From NCBI RefSeq assembly GCF_016107625.1, contig NZ_JABASV010000008.1, positions 144,433-208,432 on the forward strand: DNA of 64,000 nucleotides. Reading direction: 5' to 3'. A program made the translations under genes and the position numbers. The DNA is from Vreelandella alkaliphila. GTDB taxonomy: Bacteria > Pseudomonadota > Gammaproteobacteria > Pseudomonadales > Halomonadaceae. A model generated the notes under the pieces. It was given only the letters and a program-made list of their open reading frames with translations. It had not been told where the DNA came from and did not search any database. Within the stretch, counting starts at the first letter, position 1; each line of letters opens with the position of its first letter. Positions 56,831 to 64,000 of the stretch are shown here, piece after piece.

Positions 56831-57490
56831 CTAAACTGATGAGTCGTTTGATAAATGCGACGCTGAAATACCGCATCCTTTCAAAATAACATGCTCAAGG
56901 AAACGGCAAATAGACTCGAAATCCGTTTCGCTGAGCACTTCAGTCCCTAATATTCCCGTTACCTGCGCACTGTATTCCGTGTAATGTTGGGTAGCCGACC
57001 AAATCAAGAATATAAGCCAGCGTGGATCGACATCATCCATTTTCCCTAGCTGAGACCACTGGTGAATAATTTCTGCACGGGAAACTACCCACTCTTTCAA
57101 CTCACCAGAGAGATAATTACTCAAGAAAGGCGCACCAGCCAAAATTTCGGCGGCAAATAGCTTTGAACCTTCGGGGTAACGCTGGCCCAGCATCATCTTG
57201 GTGCGAATAAAATCGCTTAATACCTTAGCTGGATCACTGTCAGGTGTTATGTCTTCAAGTACCGCATTCCAACGGTTCATCATTCGATTAAGCAGTCGTA
57301 CATAAAGCAGCTGCTTACTGCCCATGTAATAGAGAATATTCGCCTTAGGAAGACCTGCTATATCGGCGATTGCCTGAAGGCTGGCACCACGATAACCATG
57401 TTGAGAAAACACCTGCTCCGCAGCGCTCAGTATGGTCTGTTCAATGCGATCTCTGCTGGCATTTTCATGGTTAGCGGTATCCGCTGTCAT
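56831..57490 (-). CDS. TetR-family regulator (RutR-like), probable regulator of the xdh-guaD operon
   Basis: A 219-residue DNA-binding protein. The helix-turn-helix is GASLQAIADIAGLPKANILYYMGSKQLLY (about 37-65). The C-terminal part, from NAVLEDITPDSDPAKVLSDFIRTKMML to EILAGAPFLSNYL and WSATQHYTEY, resembles RutR, the pyrimidine/purine-sensing repressor of E. coli. It is divergent from xdhA with 202 bases between starts, and a RutR-like palindrome lies there. The ligand is unknown. Confidence 0.82.
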   Translation of the reverse strand: MTADTANHENASRDRIEQTILSAAEQVFSQHGYRGASLQAIADIAGLPKANILYYMGSKQLLYVRLLNRMMNRWNAVLEDITPDSDPAKVLSDFIRTKMMLGQRYPEGSKLFAAEILAGAPFLSNYLSGELKEWVVSRAEIIHQWSQLGKMDDVDPRWLIFLIWSATQHYTEYSAQVTGILGTEVLSETDFESICRFLEHVILKGCGISASHLSNDSSV

Positions 57491-57655
57491 TGATTAAGCT
57501 CCTTTAATAAGCGCTTTTGATAAGCACCAATGGTCAGCCCATGGGACTTATTACATATAATTGGTTTATCTACGCCGGCCGCGTAAGTGCACAGACAGCC
57601 GCATTAGCAACAAATTCTTGCAAGGTGCGCTCTTTTGTCTCAAGCTAAACAATAT

Positions 57656-57669
57656 TGACCGATCGGTCA
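57656..57669. promoter_or_regulatory. Candidate operator for the RutR-like regulator upstream of xdhA
   Basis: Perfect 14-bp palindrome TGACCGATCGGTCA, embedded in TTGACC-GATC-GGTCAG. The E. coli RutR consensus is TTGACCAnnTGGTCAA; the half-sites and the 4-base centre spacing match. It ends 23 bases before the xdhA ATG, where it could block transcription. Site recognition by the adjacent TetR protein is inference. Confidence 0.6.
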
Positions 57670-57692
57670 GAACAATCATAACGGAGTTTGGC

Positions 57693-59150
57693 ATGGCTAC
57701 GATTGAGTTCCTGCTCAACGGCACCCCCAAGCAGTGTCATGTACCCCCTGACACCAGCATTCTAACGCTGTTGCGTGATCATTTGGGCATCACTGGCACA
57801 AAAGAAGGCTGCGCATCGGGTGACTGTGGCGCTTGTACAGTCGCAATCAACAATCCAAGCGACACGCAAAACCGCTTTTTAAGCGTCAACGCGTGTATTA
57901 CCCCGGCTCATCAACTTCACGGTCAGCACGTCATTACCGTTGAAGGGCTTGCGACTGAAGGCAACTTCCACCCAGCTCAACGCGCAATGATCGAGTGCCA
58001 TGGCAGCCAGTGCGGATTTTGCACGCCAGGAATTGTCATGTCCTTGTTCACCTTGCATGCCAACCAACAGCAGCGCCCCTCGCCTCTTACACCAGAAACA
58101 CTTGAAGCCACATTAGGTGGAAATTTATGCCGCTGCACGGGATACCGACCGATTCGTGACGCCGCATTGAGTATGCAAGATTTCTCTTGGGAAGCACCGC
58201 AGTGGTTCGATGCGTCTCAGCCAGCCAGTCACCCGCTTCATGTACCGGAGTCAACCGCAAAGAGTGAGCCACTCTTTGTACAGCCAACCACCTTGGCTGA
58301 GTTGGCCGACGCAAGATATCGCTATCCTGATGCACGCCTTGTGGCTGGCGCAACAGATCTATGGCTGGAAAGCACTCAGCGTCTTACCGCATTGACCCAG
58401 CTTATTGATACCACGCGTGTGGCTGAATTGCGCCAAATTGAAGAGGCGACATTCCAAGCTCAACCAGGTTGGTGGGTAGGCGCTGGGGTTACGTACTCGC
58501 AGCTTGAGCCCTTATTAAACAGTCACTTTCCTGCGTTTGCACACCTCCTTCACAGGCTCGGCTCTCAACAAGTTCGTAACCGGGGAACGCTCGGCGGAAA
58601 CATCGCCAACGCTTCGCCAATTGGAGATACGCCACCTGTACTACTGGCGCTCAATGCATGGGTAGAACTTACCAGCCACGTCAATACTCGCCAGCTCTTG
58701 CTGAGTGATTTTTTTATCGACTATAAAAAAACAGCGCTGGCGGCTGATGAAGTCATCAGCCGTATTTTTATACCTCAACTGGCTGAAACAGCCACACTAA
58801 GGGTTTGGAAGCTTTCTAAACGGCGCGAGGATGACATAACGGCGGTATTAGGTGCGTTTTGCTACCGTGTTAATCAGGGTGTGATGGAGGATGTTCGCAT
58901 TGCCTTTGGCGGTATGGCTGCAACTCCCAAGCGAGCTAGTCAAACAGAAGCTGCGCTAGAGGGCCAGCCCGTTTCCAAAGCTAGCTTTCAAGCAGCCCAA
59001 CAAGCCCTTGCTGAAGAGTTTCAGCCAATGAGCGATGTACGGGGCAGCCAATACTACCGAGAACAAGCCGCTCTCAACCTATTGGAACGCCTCTACTTAT
59101 CGCTTTCGTCACCCAACCAGGAGGTGATGCTCCATGCGTACGCTCACTAA
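57693..59150 (+). CDS. xdhA: Xanthine dehydrogenase small (iron-sulfur/FAD) subunit XdhA
   Basis: A 485-residue subunit that carries electrons from the molybdenum site. The N-terminal [2Fe-2S] cluster has CASGDCGACTVAI (C40, C45, C48), and the second cluster has GSQCGFCTPGIVMS and GGNLCRCTGYRPI. The FAD-binding domain follows from about 185 (QPTTLAELADARYRYPDARLVAGATDLWLE; RNRGTLGGNIANASPIGDTPP). The ATG at 57693 follows ACGGAG by 6 bases; the open frame starts earlier at 57561. It overlaps xdhB by 17 bases. Confidence 0.95.
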   Translation: MATIEFLLNGTPKQCHVPPDTSILTLLRDHLGITGTKEGCASGDCGACTVAINNPSDTQNRFLSVNACITPAHQLHGQHVITVEGLATEGNFHPAQRAMIECHGSQCGFCTPGIVMSLFTLHANQQQRPSPLTPETLEATLGGNLCRCTGYRPIRDAALSMQDFSWEAPQWFDASQPASHPLHVPESTAKSEPLFVQPTTLAELADARYRYPDARLVAGATDLWLESTQRLTALTQLIDTTRVAELRQIEEATFQAQPGWWVGAGVTYSQLEPLLNSHFPAFAHLLHRLGSQQVRNRGTLGGNIANASPIGDTPPVLLALNAWVELTSHVNTRQLLLSDFFIDYKKTALAADEVISRIFIPQLAETATLRVWKLSKRREDDITAVLGAFCYRVNQGVMEDVRIAFGGMAATPKRASQTEAALEGQPVSKASFQAAQQALAEEFQPMSDVRGSQYYREQAALNLLERLYLSLSSPNQEVMLHAYAH

Positions 59151-61557
59151 ACTTGATGGCGACAGCAGCCGCGCTCGTCGAGAGTTACATAACCACATCC
59201 AAGGGTCAGGCCCACTTGCTCGCCATACTGTCGATAGCCACGGTCAGCGCCAAGCAGGCACCGCTAGCTTCCATGAAAGCGCTGAAAAACACGTTACCGG
59301 CAAGGCTGCCTACATTGATGACCTCAAAGCACCGGCAGATGCCCTGCATGTAGCTCTGGGGCTTTCTCCTGTCGCACACGGCACATTGACCGCACTTGAT
59401 CTCGAAGCAGTTAAACAAGCGTCTGGCGTTGTCGATGTCATCACTTTTCACGATGTGCCCGGCCATACAGATATCGGCCCTGTGTTTCCAGGCGACCCCA
59501 TTTTTGTTGATCAAGAAATTAGCTACGCAGGCCAGTGTATTTTCGCCGTTGCGGCTACCTCGCTTCAGGCTGCTCGCCGAGCGGTAACGCTGGCCAGGTT
59601 AAGTATCGATGAACAACCAGCAAGCCTCGACCCTGTTGCTGCTGCCGAACGCAATGATGTGGTTCGCCCTACCCACGTTCAGGAGAGAGGCGATTGGCAA
59701 GCGGAACTGCGCCAAGCCGAGCAAACGGTTGAGGGCGAGCTTTTCATCGGCGGACAGGAACATTTTTACCTGGAGGGGCAAGCATGCTTGGTTCTGCCCA
59801 CCGAAGACGAAGGGGTCATTGTTCATACCTCTAACCAGCACCCTAGTGAGACCCAGAAACTTGTCGCTGAAGTACTGGGCATTCCCTTTCATGCCGTCAC
59901 CGTTGAAGTGCGCCGAATGGGTGGCGGCTTTGGAGGCAAAGAAACCCAAGCATCCCCATGGGCATGTATGGCAGCCATCATTGCCCGCAGAACCGGAAAA
60001 GCCACACGTATACGGCTACCGAGAAGTGATGATATGCGCGCGACCGGTAAGCGTCACCCCTTTCATAATCGCTACCGACTTGCAATTGATTCGCAAGGCA
60101 TCATCCAAGGCGGAGAGATAACGGTTATTGGTGACTGTGGCTACTCGCCGGATCTTTCGGACGCCATTGTTGATCGGGCAATGTTCCATGCCGACAACGC
60201 ATACTCAATAGGCAATGCTCGCGTCACCGGTCATCGAGCTAAGACCCACACGGCTTCTAACACGGCTTTTCGGGGCTTCGGCGGCCCTCAGGGCATGATG
60301 ATTATCGAAGCTGCAATGGATGATATCGCGCGCAAAGTCGGTGAAGACCCTCTCACCATACGCAAACGAAACTTCTATCGCGACGGGCGAGACGTCACCC
60401 ACTACGGGCAGTCAGTGGATCAAAAGCAGTTGCTGCATACGCTGGTTGATACATTGGAAACCAATAGTGATTACTGGGCACGCCGTGCGGCGATTAAGGC
60501 ATTTAATAGCAACAGTCCCATTATTAAAAAAGGGCTCGCGCTGACGCCAGTAAAGTTTGGCATCTCATTTACCGCCCAGCACCTCAATCAAGCCGGTGCT
60601 CTGCTGCATGTTTATACCGATGGCAGCATCGTGATCAATCACGGCGGCACTGAAATGGGCCAAGGGCTGCACACCAAGATTTGTCAGGTAGTGGCGCGCG
60701 AGCTTGGCTTGGATTTAGATAGCGTGCGGATTAGTGCAACTCGCACGGATAAAGTACCCAATACATCCCCTACGGCGGCTTCAAGCGGCGCCGACCTCAA
60801 TGGCATGGCAGCGCGAGATGCCGCCAGTAAATTGCGCGAAAGGTTGTTCGACTTTGCCGCGATACATTTTGAGGGCGGATTAGACCGAGAAGGTATGCGC
60901 CTGGAAGATGGCATGCTGATTGCGGGGATTAATGAGAGCGAGCGTCGCATCCCCTGGGGAGAGCTTGTTCAAACGGCCTACCTCAATCGCATCTCGCTTT
61001 CAGAAAAGGGTTTTTATGCGACACCATTGATTCATTACAACCGTGCAACGGGCCAAGGCCGCCCTTTTTATTATTACGCGTTTGGAGCAGCCGTTGCCGA
61101 AGTAAGTGTTGACACATTGAGCGGCGAATATTTAGTTAACCGCGTTGACGTGCTGCATGACGTTGGCAATTCGCTAAACCCTGCCATTGATATTGGCCAA
61201 GTAGAAGGTGGCTTTATCCAGGGAATGGGCTGGCTAACCAGTGAAGAGCTTAAGTGGAGCGATAAAGGTGTGCTGGTTAGCGACGGGCCTGCGACCTACA
61301 AAATACCCACGTTTGGTGATCTTCCCGCTATTTTTAACGTTGAACTATTGGAAGGCCACCCAAATTCCATGGCAAGCCTATATCGTTCTAAAGCCGTTGG
61401 CGAGCCACCGTTTATGCTTGGTATCTGTGTTTGGTCTGCACTACGTGATGCACTTTCAAGCTTAACCGATTACCAACAGTCTCCCCATCTCGACACTCCC
61501 GCAACCCCTGAGCGAGTGATGTTGGCTGCAAACGCAATTAGAGAAAAAGCGCTATGA
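59134..61557 (+). CDS. xdhB: Xanthine dehydrogenase molybdopterin-binding subunit XdhB
   Basis: An 807-residue catalytic subunit. It has GKAAYIDDLKAPADALHVALGLSPVAHG, EGQACLVLPTEDEG and QHPSETQKLVAEVL, the cofactor motif MGGGFGGKETQ, the substrate-arginine motif TAFRGFGGPQGMM, TEMGQGLHTKI, and the catalytic glutamate region KAVGEPPFMLGI. It hydroxylates hypoxanthine and xanthine to urate. AGGAGG lies 9 bases before the ATG. Confidence 0.95.
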   Translation: MRTLTKLDGDSSRARRELHNHIQGSGPLARHTVDSHGQRQAGTASFHESAEKHVTGKAAYIDDLKAPADALHVALGLSPVAHGTLTALDLEAVKQASGVVDVITFHDVPGHTDIGPVFPGDPIFVDQEISYAGQCIFAVAATSLQAARRAVTLARLSIDEQPASLDPVAAAERNDVVRPTHVQERGDWQAELRQAEQTVEGELFIGGQEHFYLEGQACLVLPTEDEGVIVHTSNQHPSETQKLVAEVLGIPFHAVTVEVRRMGGGFGGKETQASPWACMAAIIARRTGKATRIRLPRSDDMRATGKRHPFHNRYRLAIDSQGIIQGGEITVIGDCGYSPDLSDAIVDRAMFHADNAYSIGNARVTGHRAKTHTASNTAFRGFGGPQGMMIIEAAMDDIARKVGEDPLTIRKRNFYRDGRDVTHYGQSVDQKQLLHTLVDTLETNSDYWARRAAIKAFNSNSPIIKKGLALTPVKFGISFTAQHLNQAGALLHVYTDGSIVINHGGTEMGQGLHTKICQVVARELGLDLDSVRISATRTDKVPNTSPTAASSGADLNGMAARDAASKLRERLFDFAAIHFEGGLDREGMRLEDGMLIAGINESERRIPWGELVQTAYLNRISLSEKGFYATPLIHYNRATGQGRPFYYYAFGAAVAEVSVDTLSGEYLVNRVDVLHDVGNSLNPAIDIGQVEGGFIQGMGWLTSEELKWSDKGVLVSDGPATYKIPTFGDLPAIFNVELLEGHPNSMASLYRSKAVGEPPFMLGICVWSALRDALSSLTDYQQSPHLDTPATPERVMLAANAIREKAL

Positions 61558-62426
61558 CACAGCCCTCAGCAGAAACTTGGCACGCGGCACTCGATCGATT
61601 GCAGCGTAGCGGTGTTCCCCACGTGTTGGCCTCTCAGATAACCAGCGCGGGCTCAACCCCGCGTGAGCCCGGCGCGCGCATGGTGATCACCCAAGAGGCT
61701 GTCTATGACACGCTAGGTGGAGGCACTTTCGAGTGGCAAACTATCCATGCTGCTCGAGACTTTTTACAGCAAGGCCGCGCTGGCTTTCACTTAGAGGCAT
61801 TCTCGCTAGGTGGCCGCAGCGGCCAGTGCTGTGGCGGTTATGTCAATGTGCTGCTGGAAGTGTTTCCTGGTGCCGCTACCAATATCGCTTTATTTGGTGC
61901 TGGCCATGTCGGACGAGAGATCGTAAAGCTTAGCGAACCGCTACCCTGGCAAGTACACTGGTTTGATAGCCGAGCAGATGTATTTAACGAACGCGATCAG
62001 CAGCAATCCCGACTCAGCTGCCATACGCTGAGCAGTGCACAAGAGGGAACTTCAGCCCTGCCGCCCTACTGTCATGCATTGGTATTAACCCACAACCATG
62101 ATGAAGATTACGCCCTTATCACCGCTTTACTACAGCGCCATGACATCGCCTCGATAGGGCTAATCGGCTCTGATAGCAAATGGGCAAGCTTCCGAGGACG
62201 ACTGCAGCGCGAAGGCTACACCGCTGAAGAAATAGAGCGTGTACGCAGCCCCATTGGCTGTATTCATAACACTAAACTTAGCAACAAAACCCCCTATGCG
62301 ATTGCTTTGACGGTGGTAACCGAACTGCTTTGGCTAACGGACAAGCCAGCCTCACTAGACATGCGCGGCCTTGAGCCGAACGCAATACGTGCACTTGTTG
62401 ACGATACGAAAACGACTCAGAGTTAA
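61554..62426 (+). CDS. xdhC: Xanthine dehydrogenase accessory protein XdhC
   Basis: A 290-residue maturation factor that sulfurates or inserts the molybdenum cofactor of XdhB. It has an N-terminal XdhC domain (VLASQITSAGSTPREPGARMVIT; GGRSGQCCGGYVNVLLEVF with a CC pair) and a C-terminal Rossmann domain (NIALFGAGHVGREIVKL; LVLTHNHDEDYALITALLQ; SIGLIGSDSKWASFRGRL). It overlaps xdhB by ATGA and ends 1 base before guaD, so all four are one operon. Confidence 0.94.
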   Translation: MTQPSAETWHAALDRLQRSGVPHVLASQITSAGSTPREPGARMVITQEAVYDTLGGGTFEWQTIHAARDFLQQGRAGFHLEAFSLGGRSGQCCGGYVNVLLEVFPGAATNIALFGAGHVGREIVKLSEPLPWQVHWFDSRADVFNERDQQQSRLSCHTLSSAQEGTSALPPYCHALVLTHNHDEDYALITALLQRHDIASIGLIGSDSKWASFRGRLQREGYTAEEIERVRSPIGCIHNTKLSNKTPYAIALTVVTELLWLTDKPASLDMRGLEPNAIRALVDDTKTTQS

Positions 62427-62427
62427 T

Positions 62428-63741
62428 ATGAATTCCTCAATCGATACGCTCATCCGCGCTGAAATTGTCAGCTTTGCACGCGACCCAGGTAATGATGACC
62501 TACCTCAGCCAGGTAGCCTAGAGCATTATGGCGACGGGCTACTGTGGCTAAAAGGCAGTCATATTCAGGCTGTCGGCCACTATGGTGATCTCGCTGATCA
62601 ACTGCCAAGTGACGCCCATGTTATTGATTATCGCGGCAAGTTGATTATGCCCGGTTTTATCGATACTCACGTTCACTATGTTCAGCTAGACATCATGGCT
62701 TCCTACGGCCGACAGCTGCTTGATTGGCTAAATGACTATACGTTTCCTGAAGAGTGCCGTTTTGCCAATCATGCGCATGCTGAAGCGCTATCGAACGCTT
62801 TTCTAGATGAAATGCTTCGCGCGGGAACGACAACAGCCCAAGTATTTGGCTCAAGCCATCCTGGCTCAGTGGATGCGTTCTTCACCGCCTGCCAAAAACG
62901 TCAGCTACGCATGCTGGTCGGTAAAGTATTAATGGATCGCAACGCGCCTGACGCCCTAATGGATGGCGTATCTGGAATTGCAGACAGTGAGCGACTTATT
63001 CAAGACTGGCATGGCAATGGCCGACTAGGTTATAGCGTCACACCACGCTTTGCGCCCACCTCTACCAAAATGCAAATGGATGCTGCCGGCGCCCTCTTAC
63101 GCAATGACTCTAGCTTGTGGCTACAAACTCATTTGGCCGAAAACAGTGGGGAATTAGACTGGGTAGCCGAACTATTTCCTGGTAGCCGCGACTACTTAGC
63201 CGTTTACGAAGAAGCGGGGTTAGTCGGCCCTCGCAGTACCTTCGCGCACGGTATTCATCTGGATAACGATATGCGTAAACGCTTGGCGGATCGAGGCGCC
63301 AATATTGCCTTTTGTCCAAGCTCCAATCTTTTCCTAGGCAGCGGATTATTTGACCGAGAAGCAGCTAAACAGACCGGCATGGCATTTACCTATGCTAGCG
63401 ATATCGGCGCAGGCACCGATTTATCAGGGTTTGGAACGCTTAAGGCAGCCTACCAAGTGGGCCAATTAGGGGGACAGCCTCTCACCACATGGCAAGGTTT
63501 TTACGGTTTAACCCATGGCAATGCAAAAGCGCTTTCCCTAGATACCCATATCGGCCAGCTTGCCCCTTCGTACGAGGCTGATTTTGTAGTCATTGATCCT
63601 CATGCGACATCACTGTTGAAGCGCCGTATCCAACACAGCAAAACACTCGGCGAGCGTTTATTTGCGCTGATGATGCTCGCTGATGATCGCGCTATCTATG
63701 AAACTTGGGCCGCTGGCGAATGCCAGCACCAACGGGATTAA
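62428..63741 (+). CDS. guaD: Guanine deaminase
   Basis: A 437-residue zinc amidohydrolase that converts guanine to xanthine, the substrate of the XdhAB enzyme encoded upstream. Metal and active-site motifs are present: PGFIDTHVHYVQ (HxH), QTHLAENSGELD (His, Glu), STFAHGIHLD (His) and YASDIGAGTDLSGFGTLK (Asp). The length fits the family. ATG at 62428 follows the xdhC stop directly with only a weak AGAG ribosome site; the open frame begins earlier at 62371 inside xdhC. Confidence 0.93.
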   Translation: MNSSIDTLIRAEIVSFARDPGNDDLPQPGSLEHYGDGLLWLKGSHIQAVGHYGDLADQLPSDAHVIDYRGKLIMPGFIDTHVHYVQLDIMASYGRQLLDWLNDYTFPEECRFANHAHAEALSNAFLDEMLRAGTTTAQVFGSSHPGSVDAFFTACQKRQLRMLVGKVLMDRNAPDALMDGVSGIADSERLIQDWHGNGRLGYSVTPRFAPTSTKMQMDAAGALLRNDSSLWLQTHLAENSGELDWVAELFPGSRDYLAVYEEAGLVGPRSTFAHGIHLDNDMRKRLADRGANIAFCPSSNLFLGSGLFDREAAKQTGMAFTYASDIGAGTDLSGFGTLKAAYQVGQLGGQPLTTWQGFYGLTHGNAKALSLDTHIGQLAPSYEADFVVIDPHATSLLKRRIQHSKTLGERLFALMMLADDRAIYETWAAGECQHQRD

Positions 63742-63756
63742 TTTTCAAAGTTAACT

Positions 63757-63858
63757 CGTCATTCCCGCAGGCTCTTAGCGGGAATCCATGTTGAACTGAG
63801 GGGGGTCGGCCTGCTGCAGGTCAAGGTGGATTCCCGATAACCTCACTCGGGAATGACG
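63757..63858. repeat. Palindromic intergenic repeat element (two hairpins in inverted arrangement)
   Basis: Outer inverted ends CGTCATTCCCG (63757-63767) and CGGGAATGACG (63848-63858). Each half also folds: ATTCCCGC (63761-63768) with GCGGGAAT (63778-63785), and ATTCCCGA (63830-63837) with TCGGGAAT (63847-63854). The element looks like the CGTCATTCCCGC...GCGGGAATCCA repeats scattered between genes in many proteobacteria (REP/MITE-like). It carries no ORF. Confidence 0.75.
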
Positions 63859-63931
63859 GTGCGGTGCACGCTTCGGCAGGTGGCCATTTTGTGATAGGGG
63901 TAAGGGAGTGCTTTTCTTCCGCGCAAACAAA

Positions 63932-63955
63932 AAACCCAGCCGGTTGGCTGGGTTT
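63932..63955. terminator. Rho-independent terminator downstream of guaD
   Basis: Perfect 10-bp stem AAACCCAGCC (63932-63941) with GGCTGGGTTT (63946-63955) and a 4-base loop, with A-rich and T-rich flanks that suit both directions. It is about 190 bases after guaD. No gene is visible from 63742 to the window end. Confidence 0.8.
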
Positions 63956-64000
63956 CTTGTTGAATAAGTGCCTGACGATGATCCGGGCGGCGCTCCGCTA

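Overview
The window is an ordinary chromosomal stretch of a Gram-negative gammaproteobacterium, most likely Halomonas sensu lato (Halomonadaceae). The basis is protein-level resemblance plus gene order: infC-rpmI-rplT-pheS-pheT-ihfA, tig-clpP-clpX-lon-hupB-ppiD, an osmF-yehY-yehX-yehW osmolyte importer, and a caa3-like cytochrome oxidase cluster. No phage, transposase, CRISPR array, rRNA or tRNA gene was seen. No stretch longer than about 300 bases lacks a gene. The longest gaps are 45437-45727, 63742-64000, 35631-35878 and 7543-7771.

Layout. 1-3244 (+): 3' part of a yejB-yejE-yejF peptide importer. 3416-4935 (-): rsuA and a nitrilase-family amidase. 5008-5916 (+): rarD. 5887-7542 (-): a chemoreceptor without a periplasmic sensor. 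7772-13098 (+): a SulP anion transporter, then a four-gene Mla-type lipid-transport operon (STAS-MlaE permease, ATPase, MCE protein, auxiliary lipoprotein). 13072-18456 (-): a branched-chain 2-oxoacid dehydrogenase operon (E1alpha, E1beta, E2) followed by a Hanks-type kinase-like protein. 18620-22453 (-): osmF-yehYXW. 22604-25686 (-): cysS and glnS. 25843-27127 (+): ppiB and lpxH. 27218-35630 (-): ppiD, hupB, lon, clpX, clpP, tig. 35879-36711 (-): membrane protein plus flavodoxin. 36854-37060 (+): DUF2788 protein. 37190-44352 (-): ihfA, pheT, pheS, rplT, rpmI, infC, thrS. 44567-46195 (-): OmpA-like lipoprotein and a DUF2489 protein. 46377-53533 (-): cox15, a Sco-like protein, surf1, coxC, ctaG, coxA, coxB, a DUF2970 protein, with a DUF2909 gene inserted on the other strand. 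53666-54333 (+): two small unknowns. 54375-57490 (-): hrpB and a TetR-family regulator. 57693-63741 (+): xdhA-xdhB-xdhC-guaD purine catabolism. 63742-64000: a palindromic intergenic repeat and a terminator.

The most interesting signals are regulatory RNA and DNA features. The thrS leader carries a 7-bp hairpin whose 7-nt loop reads UUGGUAU, an apparent mimic of the tRNA-Thr(GGU) anticodon arm just upstream of the Shine-Dalgarno. infC appears to start at a non-canonical AUC codon, fitting IF3 autoregulation. A perfect 14-bp palindrome resembling the RutR operator lies between a TetR/RutR-like gene and xdhA. The cox cluster contains a Sco-like protein that keeps CxxxC but appears to have lost the copper-ligand histidine. 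A Hanks-type kinase-like gene directly follows the BCKDH genes. I did not find a clearly new multi-gene defence or biosynthetic system here.
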